A DNA stretch of 64,000 bases from JANNSX01 sp963741525 (GTDB lineage Bacteria; Pseudomonadota; Alphaproteobacteria; Rhizobiales; Hyphomicrobiaceae): contig CAVUIW010000010.1 of assembly GCA_963741525.1 (NCBI GenBank), positions 54,333 to 118,332 of the forward strand, written 5' to 3'. Below, piece by piece: positions 17,430 to 26,157 of the stretch; the first letter of the stretch is position 1; the number at the start of each line of letters is the position of its first letter. Position numbers and translations under genes: made by a program. A model generated the notes under the pieces. That model saw only the letters and a program-made list of their open reading frames with translations, did not search any database and had not been told where the DNA came from.

Positions 17430-18058
17430 TGTCTCTCGGCCTCGCGCTATCGCATATCCTGATCCGCCGGGAGGACAGCGTTCTGCTGTCCATTGACGCG
17501 GTGATCCGGGGAGGCGAGGTGTTGACCGTGATGGGGCCGTCCGGCTCGGGCAAGTCGACGCTGCTCGCCTTCGTCGCCGGACTGCTCGATTCAGCCTTCA
17601 GCGCTGAAGGACTAGTCTTGCTCGATGGCCGGGACGTGACGCATCTGCCGCCAGAGTCGCGGCGCATCGGGCTGCTCTTTCAGGACCCGCTGCTCTTTCC
17701 GCATCTGTCGGTCGCCTCCAACCTCCTGTTCGGTGTGGCTCGCAACGCTCCAGATCGCCAGAAAAAGGTCAGCGACGCTCTCGCCGCCGCCGGGCTCGAG
17801 GGCTACGGCTCGCGCGATCCCGCGACACTGTCGGGTGGCGAGCGAGCTCGCGTTGCACTCCTGCGGGTTCTCTTGTCGGAGCCGCACGCACTGCTGCTCG
17901 ACGAACCCTTTTCCAAGCTCGACATGACATTGCGGAATGAAATCCGCGCCTTCGTCTTCGAGCGCGTCCGTGCCGCCGCTTTACCCACGCTCCTCGTCAC
18001 GCACGATGCGGCGGATGCCGAGGCCGCGGGCGGTCAAGTCATTCACCTTGCCGGATAA
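17429..18058 (+). CDS. ynjD: YnjD-type ABC transporter ATP-binding protein
   Basis: 209 residues, the short form typical of YnjD. Walker A is GPSGSGKST, the Q-loop is in LLFQDPLLFPHLSV, the signature is LSGGERARVALLR, Walker B is HALLLDEPF and the switch His is in LLVTHDAADAEAAGG. The start ATG overlaps the ynjC stop. It drives import through YnjC. The PLP fusion gene begins 126 bp downstream on the same strand; no terminator is evident between them, so read-through and a link between transporter and enzyme are possible. Confidence 0.92.
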   Translation: MSLGLALSHILIRREDSVLLSIDAVIRGGEVLTVMGPSGSGKSTLLAFVAGLLDSAFSAEGLVLLDGRDVTHLPPESRRIGLLFQDPLLFPHLSVASNLLFGVARNAPDRQKKVSDALAAAGLEGYGSRDPATLSGGERARVALLRVLLSEPHALLLDEPFSKLDMTLRNEIRAFVFERVRAAALPTLLVTHDAADAEAAGGQVIHLAG

Positions 18059-18183
18059 CTTCCGAGCGTTACCCGTTTGTTAAGACCCGCCTTTCATCCT
18101 CTCGATGGGAGTGGCCGGAGCGCGATTCGGGTTGTCGCCGCATGCGGCCTGGGATTGGCAAGAAACGCCGGGATCGAGCGGAC

Positions 18184-21100
18184 ATGTCACGCAAGAGCGC
18201 CTTGCGCCAGCCGGCTAAACCGCTGCGGGTTGCGGCGGCAACACCTTCGCGGAACCTTGATCCCAAGGACTGGACCAGCTATCGCCGCGAGGCCCACAAG
18301 GCTCTAGATGCCGCGCTCGACCATGTCGAGGGTATCCGCAAACGGGCGGTGTGGCAGCCCGTGCCAGACAGCGTCAAGGCCAGGATTGCCGCACCCGCGC
18401 CGTGGTCCGGGCAGGGTCTGGATAGAACAATCGGCGAAGCCCGCGAGCTTATTCTTCCCTACACCGTCGGCAATACACATCCTCGGTTCTTCGGCTGGGT
18501 CCACGGCTCCGGTACGGCCGGCGGCATTGTTGCAGAGATGCTCGCCGCCGCCATGAACGTCAACGCCGGTGGCCGCGAGCATGCGGCGGTCTATGTCGAG
18601 CGTCAGGTTATCGAGTGGGCGAAGGAAATCTTCGCGTTTCCCAAGACCGCGAATGGCCTCCTCGTCTCCGGTACTTCGATGGCGACGCTCATCGCGCTGA
18701 CGGCGGCCCGTGACAGCGCCGGCCGCGCCGACAGCCGTAAGCGCGGCGTTTCGAACCGCCGCCTCGTCGGCTATGCCTCGGCGGAGGCGCATTCATCGAT
18801 CGCAAAGGCTTTTGAGATTCTGGGGCTTGGGCGAGACGCACTCCGACTGGTGCCTGTGGATTCCCAATTCCGCATGGACACAGCGGCGTTGAAACGGCTA
18901 ATCGCCGCCGACCGCGCGGCAGATTTCGAGCCCTTCGCCGTCGTCGCGACGGCGGGCACCGTCAACACGGGCGCGAGCGATCCTCTCGGCGCCATCGCCA
19001 AGATCGCCAGGATCGAAAAGCTCTGGCTCCATGTCGATGGCGCGTTCGGAGCCCTGGCGCGCCTCTCGCCGGAAACCAATGGTCTGGTCACCGGCATCGA
19101 GAAGGCGCATTCCATCGCTTTCGATTTTCACAAGTGGCTGCACGTTCCTTACGATGCCGGAGCGGTACTGATCCGTGACGGCGCCAAGCTCCGCCAAAGC
19201 TTCTCCTCGCGACCCGACTACCTCAAGGGGGCGGAGCGCGGATTAGCGGCCGGAGAGCCGTGGTATTGCGAACTCGGACCCGAACTCAGCCGCGGCTTCC
19301 GAGCCTTCAAGGTTTGGTTCACGCTGAAGGAGCACGGCCTCGAACGGTTGGGCGAAAAGATCGCCGACAATTGCCGGCAAGCACGTTATCTCGCCAGCCT
19401 GATTGACGCTCATCCTGATCTGGAAATGATGGCCCCGGTCGCCCTCAACATTGCTTGCTTCAGGTTCCGCGCGGCAGAGGAAGGCACGCTCGACAAGCTC
19501 AACGGCGATGTCGTCGTCACGCTCCAGGAAAAGGGCATCGCAGCGCCTTCGACCACCCGCATCGGCGGCAAGCTCGCGATCCGCGTCAATCTCACCAATC
19601 ACCGGACGACCGACGCCGATCTCGATCTCCTCGTCGATGCCGTCATCGCCGAAGCCCGTGGGCTGACGAATATCCGGACGATCCGGCCACGTGCGAAACC
19701 AAGCACCCTGCATCGGCAATCGGCCTTGAAAACCACCGCAGCTCGCCCGCATGCGAGACGTCAAAACCAACTCCACATCTCGCCTGCGGATCGGGCGGTA
19801 TTCGACGCCGCAATGGCCGAGCCGGACACCAAGCCGCTTCTCGCCGGACTGACCCACAGGCTTGGCGACACGGGCGATGTGCCGTTCGTCGCGGACGCCA
19901 ACGCCATCTCTTTGGCGCCACACGCTCTCCATGACCCGGCGGCGTTGCGCATTCTCATGCGGCACGCCGGTGAGATCGCGCTCTGGCAGCGCTTGACGGC
20001 CGATCAACTCGGCCTCGCCTGGCAGGTCGCGCTGGCGATCTCGGCGGCGCGTGTCGTATCGAGCTACGTCGCGACACTCTCCGAACGGGTTGTGCTGGCA
20101 GCCATGGCTGGCCTGCCAAGCTGGTTGGCCGAGGCCTATCGCGCGTTGGGCACCACCGATCGGCTGCGCGCAGTCGACCTTCTGCTTGGCCGTGGAGCAC
20201 TCGCACTCGATCGCCTGCTCATGCTGCAGGGCCTCGAGCAAATTGACATTGGCGCCATCATGGCGAGCCCGGCCATTCGAGCCGAAGCCATCAATTTGCT
20301 TGCGAAGCTGGAAGAGGTCGCACTCTCCACGGAGGCCATGATCCTGACCGGCGGCGATCCCCGCATCGCTCTCGACGGGCCATTGGCAACCAACGGCTAT
20401 GGCTCCTCGCCGAGGCCCGTGCCCGGCGAGATCAGCTTTGCCTCCTCGACGGCAAGCTCCATGACAGCGACGGGGTTCTCAGCAGTCGAAGCGCTCCGGC
20501 AGCGCCTCATCGCCGACACCATCGGCGAGAAACTCGAAGCCTGTTACCGCCGTGAAGCGACCGCTATCCGCCACGCGATCGGTCGTTACATCGGCTTCGA
20601 GGCGGTTGACGACGCAGCGATCGTCCTTTCGGCATCAGGCACCGACACGACCTTCGCGGCGCTGGCGCTCGCCAGAGGCAGCGACCAGGCCCCGATCGCG
20701 AGCCTGGTCCTCTCGCCAGACGAAACCGGTTCTGGCATTCCCAAAGCCGCCGCCGGCTGCCACTTCCTCGGACGCACTTCGCTCGGACACAACGTATCGG
20801 CTGGTACACCCATCGAGGGCCTCGGCGGTCCGGACGTCACGGCTCAATCGATCGCACTCCGTCAGCCGTCGGGGAAGCTTCGCGCGCTTCCTGCCATCGA
20901 TGCGGACGTCGCTTCTCACGCCGCCGCCATCATCGCGAGCGGCCGGCGTTGCTTGCTACATGTGCTCGATACGGCCAAGACCGGCGCGGGCGCGCCAAGT
21001 CCAGGTCTCGTCGCAAGGCTCAAGGCTCAGCACGGCGGGCGATTGAGCGTCGTCGTCGACGCCTGCCAGACGCGGCTTTCGCCAGCAGCGATCCGCGCGC

Positions 21101-21897
21101 ATCTTGCACAAGGAAGCATGGTGCAGATCACGGGCTCCAAATTCTTCGCCGGCCCCCCCTTCTCGGGAGCGCTTCTCGTGCCACCCGCCACCGCCCGATC
21201 TGCCTCCGCGCTGCCGAAGGGTCTCGGCCTCTACAGCGGACGGAGCGAATGGCCGCCGGCGCTGTCGCATTGCAGTGGCCAGCTACCAGCGGCCCGCAAT
21301 CTCGGCATTCTCGCCCGTTGGCAGGCCGCGATCGATGAGATCGACCAATTCCAGTCCGTGCCCTCGAGCGATGCCAATCGATTGCTCGCGCGGTTCGCCT
21401 CCGAGATGAGCGATGCGATCCAGAGCCGCAAGGAGCTTTCTCTCGTCGAAGCTCCCGTGCTCGACCGCACAGAGCTCGACCCATCGCACCACTGGAGCAC
21501 CGAGCCGACTATCTTGAGCTTCTCGCTCTCCACGACCCGCCGCGGAAACATGTGCGCATTGGGAATGGATGAGATGAAGCGTGTCCATCGCTGGATGCTG
21601 CTGGATCTCTCGGCAAGTCTTCCCGTCACGCCATCGGCCAGCGAACAGCGTGCCGCCAGCACGCGTTGCCATCTCGGGCAACCCGTGAAGATTACCCAGG
21701 ATAGCGAGCGTCCGATCGCAGCTTTGCGGCTGTGCGCCAGCGCGCGCGTTGTGACCGACGCCATGCTCGGCGGCGGATCCGGCTCGACGGCCGCCGAGCG
21801 CATCGAGACCATTCTCGACAACGCCCGGCTCGCCCTCGACAAAGCCTCGCTTATCGCGCGGCACTTTGACGTTCTGGCCCGGAGTCTTGTGCCCTAG
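18184..21897 (+). CDS. two-module PLP protein: group II decarboxylase fused to a second fold type I PLP-like domain
   Basis: 1237 residues. Module 1 (about 15-500) is a group II decarboxylase of the aromatic amino acid/glutamate type: GNTHPRFFGWVHGSGT, LLVSGTSMATLIAL, AEAHSS (His over the PLP ring), VATAGTVNTGASD, LHVDGAFG and the PLP lysine in DFHKWLHVPYD (Lys317). A linker rich in Arg, Ala and His and a helical segment follow (about 515-740). Module 2 (about 745-1230) again looks like a PLP fold type I enzyme: LSASGTDTTFAALA for phosphate binding, LSVVVDACQT with Asp959 and Gln962, and ITGSKFFAGPPFSGALLVP with Lys986. The frame is open throughout with no shift. No signal peptide. I chose ATG 18184; ATG 18142 is possible. 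The TAG stop lies in a CTAG repeat border. Substrates unknown. Confidence 0.8.
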   Translation: MSRKSALRQPAKPLRVAAATPSRNLDPKDWTSYRREAHKALDAALDHVEGIRKRAVWQPVPDSVKARIAAPAPWSGQGLDRTIGEARELILPYTVGNTHPRFFGWVHGSGTAGGIVAEMLAAAMNVNAGGREHAAVYVERQVIEWAKEIFAFPKTANGLLVSGTSMATLIALTAARDSAGRADSRKRGVSNRRLVGYASAEAHSSIAKAFEILGLGRDALRLVPVDSQFRMDTAALKRLIAADRAADFEPFAVVATAGTVNTGASDPLGAIAKIARIEKLWLHVDGAFGALARLSPETNGLVTGIEKAHSIAFDFHKWLHVPYDAGAVLIRDGAKLRQSFSSRPDYLKGAERGLAAGEPWYCELGPELSRGFRAFKVWFTLKEHGLERLGEKIADNCRQARYLASLIDAHPDLEMMAPVALNIACFRFRAAEEGTLDKLNGDVVVTLQEKGIAAPSTTRIGGKLAIRVNLTNHRTTDADLDLLVDAVIAEARGLTNIRTIRPRAKPSTLHRQSALKTTAARPHARRQNQLHISPADRAVFDAAMAEPDTKPLLAGLTHRLGDTGDVPFVADANAISLAPHALHDPAALRILMRHAGEIALWQRLTADQLGLAWQVALAISAARVVSSYVATLSERVVLAAMAGLPSWLAEAYRALGTTDRLRAVDLLLGRGALALDRLLMLQGLEQIDIGAIMASPAIRAEAINLLAKLEEVALSTEAMILTGGDPRIALDGPLATNGYGSSPRPVPGEISFASSTASSMTATGFSAVEALRQRLIADTIGEKLEACYRREATAIRHAIGRYIGFEAVDDAAIVLSASGTDTTFAALALARGSDQAPIASLVLSPDETGSGIPKAAAGCHFLGRTSLGHNVSAGTPIEGLGGPDVTAQSIALRQPSGKLRALPAIDADVASHAAAIIASGRRCLLHVLDTAKTGAGAPSPGLVARLKAQHGGRLSVVVDACQTRLSPAAIRAHLAQGSMVQITGSKFFAGPPFSGALLVPPATARSASALPKGLGLYSGRSEWPPALSHCSGQLPAARNLGILARWQAAIDEIDQFQSVPSSDANRLLARFASEMSDAIQSRKELSLVEAPVLDRTELDPSHHWSTEPTILSFSLSTTRRGNMCALGMDEMKRVHRWMLLDLSASLPVTPSASEQRAASTRCHLGQPVKITQDSERPIAALRLCASARVVTDAMLGGGSGSTAAERIETILDNARLALDKASLIARHFDVLARSLVP

Positions 21898-22145
21898 TGT
21901 GGCGTCGCGCCATAGTTGACCAGTCGCGCTGCACGGTCGAAGTCAACTATGGCGCGATGAACGCCACACGAAGCACATGATATTGCTAGACCGTTTTCCA
22001 TCCTACGGAATCGAAAAGCCGGTCTAAGTTATTGGCTTTAACCTTCTTTCGACCAACCGGTTCCATTTCGCTAGTGGCCCTCATGTCGCGCCAAAATCGG
22101 ACGGACGCCCGGCGAGCATGCGATTTTGGCGCGACGGGCCACTAG
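21894..22145. repeat. compound CTAG-bounded palindromic repeat, copy 1 (interrupted)
   Basis: Palindrome A (21894-21971) has long arms around CGCGCCATAGTTGAC and GTCAACTATGGCGCG. Palindrome B (22071-22145) has arms around TCGCGCCAAAATCG and CGATTTTGGCGCGA, and both its ends are CTAG. An 85-bp insertion separates A and B. Its total of 252 bp equals the 167 bp of copy 2 plus 85. The left CTAG contains the stop codon of the PLP fusion gene and the right CTAG contains the stop codon of the LysR gene, so the block fills the whole gap between two convergent genes and may also end their transcripts. Confidence 0.9.
21990..22074. mobile_element. 85-bp nested insertion with CTAG target duplication and AACCGGTT core
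   Basis: CTAG occurs at 21986-21989 and again at 22071-22074; the uninterrupted copy 2 of the surrounding repeat has a single CTAG at this place. The 81 bp between them contain AACCGGTT and resemble, in reverse orientation, the repeat at 27521-27621 (shared AACCGGTTGGTCGAAAGAA). A 4-bp CTAG duplication is what IS5-like YTAR targeting would give; no transposase is encoded, so the mover is only inferred. Confidence 0.85.
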
Positions 22146-23065
22146 GCGGCGACGAAATCGGGCGTGATGATCGTCGCCGGCTCCTGATATGCGACGAGCC
22201 GCTCACCAAAGAACTCTAGAAACGCCTCGACCTTGGCCGGGGTGAACTCCCGGAGCGCGAGCACGGCATAAAGTCCACTCGCTTCGCCACTGTGCCATTC
22301 GGGCATGACATGGACGAGCGCACCGCTGGCGAGCTCGTCGGCAATGCTGGCCGCAGGGCAGAGCGCAATGCCGAGGCCGGAAAACGCTGCTTCACGGATG
22401 AGGTCGGAGCAGTTCGTCCGGAGACGGCTGTTGACGCGGACAAGCTGGCTGTCTTTCGGCCCGACCAGCCGCCAGTGCTCCTCTTCAGCCTGGCCAAGAC
22501 AGGTATGATCCCTCAGGTGCTGCGGCTGGGCCGGTGTTCCCTCTTCATCCAGGTAGCTGGGTGACGCGCAGAGGATGCGCGGCAGATCGCCCAAGTGACG
22601 GACATCGAGATCGTCCGCGGGCCGGACACCGGTATGCAAGGCGATGTCGATGCCGTCGCGGATGATATCGGCGGGTTCGTCGGAGACGTGGAAATCGAGT
22701 TCCACCTCCGGAAAGCGCCTGGCGAACTCGCGCAAGTGCGGGACGACGAGACGGCGAATGATGGCCGCCGAGGCGTTGAGCTTGAGGCGGCCCGAGGGAC
22801 GCGCATTGTAGCGGGCGATGAAGTCTTCCAATTCTTCGACCAAACTCAGAATGTCGACAACTCGGCGGAAGTAGCCTTCACCGACATCGGTCAGCGACAG
22901 CTGCCGGGTCGAGCGCTGGAAGAGACGGGCACCCAATCGCTCCTCGAGTAGGCTGATGCGCTTGCTCACCACTGCGGGTGAAAAACTCATTTCCCGTCCC
23001 GCCGCCGACATGTTGCCGGTCCGCGCGACCCGCGCGAAGATTTCGAGATCTGTCGTATCCGTCAT
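22142..23065 (-). CDS. LysR family transcriptional regulator
   Basis: 307 residues, the standard length. The N-terminal winged HTH reads LEIFARVARTGNMSAAGREMSFSP and RISLLEERLGARLFQRSTR; the C-terminal substrate-binding domain has the usual PSGRLKLNASA start. It is convergent with the PLP fusion gene and is framed by the two inverted copies of the compound repeat (stop codon inside one border). Upstream lie 177 bp without a gene, then repeat copy 2, then glcD on the other strand, so it may control glcDEF or its own promoter only. The ligand is unknown. Confidence 0.92.
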   Translation of the reverse strand: MTDTTDLEIFARVARTGNMSAAGREMSFSPAVVSKRISLLEERLGARLFQRSTRQLSLTDVGEGYFRRVVDILSLVEELEDFIARYNARPSGRLKLNASAAIIRRLVVPHLREFARRFPEVELDFHVSDEPADIIRDGIDIALHTGVRPADDLDVRHLGDLPRILCASPSYLDEEGTPAQPQHLRDHTCLGQAEEEHWRLVGPKDSQLVRVNSRLRTNCSDLIREAAFSGLGIALCPAASIADELASGALVHVMPEWHSGEASGLYAVLALREFTPAKVEAFLEFFGERLVAYQEPATIITPDFVAA

Positions 23066-23242
23066 GATGGGCCCCGCTCCCAGCTAAGCAATTGGAAACC
23101 GCCTCTAATCTCCCGGTTAGCGTGAAAGCTCCGTTCGCCGATTGGCCGGGATCGTTCATTCTGCCTTGCACAAAACGGCAACTTTCAGTTGTAGTCAAGA
23201 GGTAATTAACCGCAGGTTGTCATTCCGCATCGCCTGAGGCCA

Positions 23243-23409
23243 CTAGTGGCCCGTCGCGCCAAAATCGCATGCTCGCCGGGCGTCCGTCCGATTTTGGCGC
23301 GACATGAGGGCCACTAGCAATATCATGTGCTTCGTGTGGCGTTCATCGCGCCATAGTTGACTCCGACCGTGCAGCGCGACTGGTCAACTATGGCGCGACG
23401 CCACACTAG
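23243..23409. repeat. compound CTAG-bounded palindromic repeat, copy 2 (inverted, intact)
   Basis: 167 bp, reverse complement of copy 1 at 21894-22145 without its 85-bp insertion. It holds palindrome B (23243-23317) and palindrome A (23334-23409), with CTAG at 23243, 23314 and 23406. It lies between the LysR and glcD start regions. The remaining parts of this 409-bp gap (23066-23242 and 23410-23474) hold no gene; they should contain the LysR and glcD promoters, which I cannot place. Confidence 0.9.
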
Positions 23410-23474
23410 GCCTTTGCCATGGAAACGTCCGTGGTGGCGCGCTATGGACTGAGCGTGAGGCAAGCGAGGGCAGC

Positions 23475-24911
23475 GTGGGCACAGCACTAAGACCGGCGCC
23501 GGATTGGGCGATATTGAACGAGCGGCCGCGCATCGTCCGCGACCTCGAGCGGATTGCCGGCAAAGCAAATGTCATCAGCGACGACGACGGCTGCCGCAGT
23601 TTCGAATCGGATGCCCTGACGGCTTACTCGACAAAGCCACTCGCCGTGGTCTTGCCGGCCACCACCGAGGAAGTCGCCAGCGTGCTCGCCTATTGCAACA
23701 GCAAGGGCGTCAAGGTGGTGCCGAGGGGCGCGGGTACGTCGCTGGCCGGCGGCGCCTTGCCGATCGAGGATGGCATCGTGCTGGGGCTCGGGCGCATGAG
23801 TCGCGTGCTCGAGATCGACTATTCGAACCGGATCGCGCGCGTCCAGGCGGGTATCACCAATCTCGCCATCTCTGAGGCGGTCGGGGCCCAGGGATTCTTC
23901 TATGCGCCCGACCCTTCGAGCCAGCTCGCCTGTACCATCGCCGGCAATATCGCCATGAACTCGGGTGGCGCGCACTGCCTCAAATACGGCGTGACGACGA
24001 ACAACGTGCACGGCGTGAAGATCGTCCTCATCGACGGCACGGTCGTCGACGTGGGCGGCGCCCATCTCAATTCGCCCGGCTACGATCTGCTCGGCCTCAT
24101 CGTCGGCTCGGAAGGCCAACTCGGAGTCGTCACCGAGGCGACGGTGCGCATCCTCAAGAAACCCGAAGGCGCCCGGCCGATGCTCATGGGCTTCCGTTCG
24201 AGCGAGGATGCCGGAGCCGCGGTCTCCCGCATCATCGGCGCCGGTATCGTGCCGGTCGCCATCGAGTTCATGGACAAGCCCGCGATTCAGGTCTGCGAGA
24301 GCTTCGCCAAGGCCGGCTATCCGCTCGACGTCGAGGCGATGCTCATCATCGAGGTCGAAGGCTCCGAGGCGGAAATCGACGAGGCGCTCGGCAGGATCCG
24401 TCAGCTTGCCAGTGCCTTCAATCCGACGACCGTCAAGATCAGCCAAAGCGCCGCAGAATCCGCCGCCATCTGGCGCGGGCGCAAGTCGGCCTTCGGCGCC
24501 ATCGGCCGCGTGGCCGACTACCTCTGCATGGACGGTACGATCCCGCTTTCCAAACTGCCGGAGACCTTGACCGCCATCGCCACGATTGCCGGGCGCTACG
24601 GCTTCCGTGCCGCCAACATCTTTCACGCTGGCGATGGCAACCTGCATCCGCTCATTCTGTACGATGCGAACGAACCGGGCGCCGTCGAGCAGGTCGAAGC
24701 CTGTGGCGCCGAGATCCTCAAGCATTGCGTGGCCGTTGGTGGGTGCCTCACCGGCGAGCATGGGGTCGGCATAGAAAAGCGGGACCTGATGAGCCTGCAG
24801 TTCACGTCCGTCGATCTCGCCCAGCAGACCCGCATCAAGTCCGTGTTCGACGCCGGCTGGCTGCTCAATCCGGGCAAGGTATTCCCGCTCGATCAACTCG
24901 AAGCGGCATGA
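23475..24911 (+). CDS. glcD: glycolate oxidase, FAD-linked subunit GlcD
   Basis: 478 residues. It oxidises glycolate to glyoxylate with FAD and passes electrons through GlcE and GlcF to the quinone pool. The FAD-binding PCMH domain is at the N-terminus (LAVVLPATTEEVASVL, VPRGAGTSLAGGALP, the APDPSSQ and NIAMNSGGAHCLKYG region, GSEGQLGVVTEATV). The C-terminal FAD-oxidase domain ends with FHAGDGNLHPLILYD and GEHGVGIEKRDL, the catalytic-site His/Arg region of this family. The start is a GTG at 23475. glcE and glcF follow directly on the same strand. Confidence 0.93.
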   Translation: MGTALRPAPDWAILNERPRIVRDLERIAGKANVISDDDGCRSFESDALTAYSTKPLAVVLPATTEEVASVLAYCNSKGVKVVPRGAGTSLAGGALPIEDGIVLGLGRMSRVLEIDYSNRIARVQAGITNLAISEAVGAQGFFYAPDPSSQLACTIAGNIAMNSGGAHCLKYGVTTNNVHGVKIVLIDGTVVDVGGAHLNSPGYDLLGLIVGSEGQLGVVTEATVRILKKPEGARPMLMGFRSSEDAGAAVSRIIGAGIVPVAIEFMDKPAIQVCESFAKAGYPLDVEAMLIIEVEGSEAEIDEALGRIRQLASAFNPTTVKISQSAAESAAIWRGRKSAFGAIGRVADYLCMDGTIPLSKLPETLTAIATIAGRYGFRAANIFHAGDGNLHPLILYDANEPGAVEQVEACGAEILKHCVAVGGCLTGEHGVGIEKRDLMSLQFTSVDLAQQTRIKSVFDAGWLLNPGKVFPLDQLEAA

Positions 24912-24920
24912 GGGTATCGC

Positions 24921-26142
24921 GTGTCTCAAGCCCTCAGACCAGCCGACGAGCGCGATCTGGCGCATATCCTGGGTGAAGCGGCGCGCGGTCCCCATCCGAT
25001 CGAGATCGTCGCCGGCGGCACGAAGCGGGCCGTCGGCCGGCCGATGGAGGTCGAGGCCGAGGTATCGCTTCGCAACATCCGCGGGCTCGGTGTTCTACGA
25101 ACCGGCTGAAATGGTGATCTCGGTGCGAGCGGCAACGCCTGTCGCCGGGGTCGAGGCCGAGCTCGCCAAGCACAATCAGATGCTGGCCTTCGAGCCGATC
25201 GATCTCGGACCCATGCTCGGCGACAAGCCGCAGATGGGTACGGTCGGTGGCATGGTGGCGACCAACCTGTCCGGCTCCCGCCGGATCGCGGGAACGGCGG
25301 TGCGCGATCACGTGCTCGGCCTCAGGGCCGTGAATGGCCGCGGCGAAGCCTTCAAGGCCGGCGGCCGGGTGATGAAAAACGTGACCGGATACGATCTCTG
25401 CCGCGGTCTTGCAGGCTCCTGGGGCACGCTCGCCGCCTTTACCGAAGTCACGCTCCGCGCCGTGCCCAAACCCGAGGAGACGCGGACGCTTCTCCTGTTC
25501 AACCAACCCGACGAGATCGCCATCGAGGTGCTGTCGGGTGCGCTCGGCACGCCCTACGAGGTGACCGGCGCCATCCATCTCCATGCCTCGCTCGTCGCGC
25601 GCCTAGGCCACCGGCTGCTGAAGGGAGCGGGCAGCGCCATCACGGCCCTGAGGGTCGAGGGGTTCTCCGCGCCTGTCGCCTATCGGACCGGCAAACTCAA
25701 GGAGATGTTCGCCGCCTATGGCGACATGCTGGAACTCGAACATGCCGCTTCGCTCGGACTCTGGGAGGAGATCCGGCGGCTCTCATGTTTCGAAGGATCG
25801 GCAAACCCGGTTTGGCGGCTGTCGACGCCGCCCGGCACCGGCCCACGCGTCGTCGGAGCGATCTCGACCTATATGCCGGCGCAAGTCGCCTACGACTGGT
25901 CGGGTGGACTGATCTGGCTCGAGGTGCCCCAATCGGCCGACGCCGGCTCCGCCGATATCCGGCGCGTCATCGCGACCAGAGGCGGCCATGCGACGCTGAT
26001 CCGGGCCGAGCCCGAGGTCCGCCGGGCGGTCGAGGTCTTCCAGCTGCTCGATGCGCCGGTCCACCGGCTGACCCGGGGTCTCAAGCAGAGTTTCGACCCA
26101 GCGGGCATCTTGAACCCACGCCGCATGTACCAGGACTTCTGA
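24921..26142 (+). pseudogene. glcE: glycolate oxidase FAD-binding subunit GlcE, frameshifted near 25095
   Basis: Two overlapping frames make one GlcE. The first (GTG at 24921) runs IEIVAGGTKRAVGRPM, VSLRNIRGLG and then meets a stop at 25107. The second, one base shifted, continues with FYEPAEMVISVRAATPV, GTVGGMVATNLSGSRRI, VMKNVTGYDLCR and ends LKQSFDPAGILNPRRM at 26142. Without the shift the product is about 406 residues, normal for GlcE. GlcE is needed for glycolate oxidase activity in E. coli, and the intact glcD and glcF on both sides suggest that the shift could be a sequence error. Confidence 0.85.
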
Positions 26143-26157
26143 GAGATCCCACCTTAG

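Noticed and set aside
16556..18058. 500-codon frame ending with the YnjD sequence
   Set aside because: The N-terminal 290 codons are an out-of-frame reading of ynjC (Arg/Gly/Ala-rich). YnjD starts at 17429.
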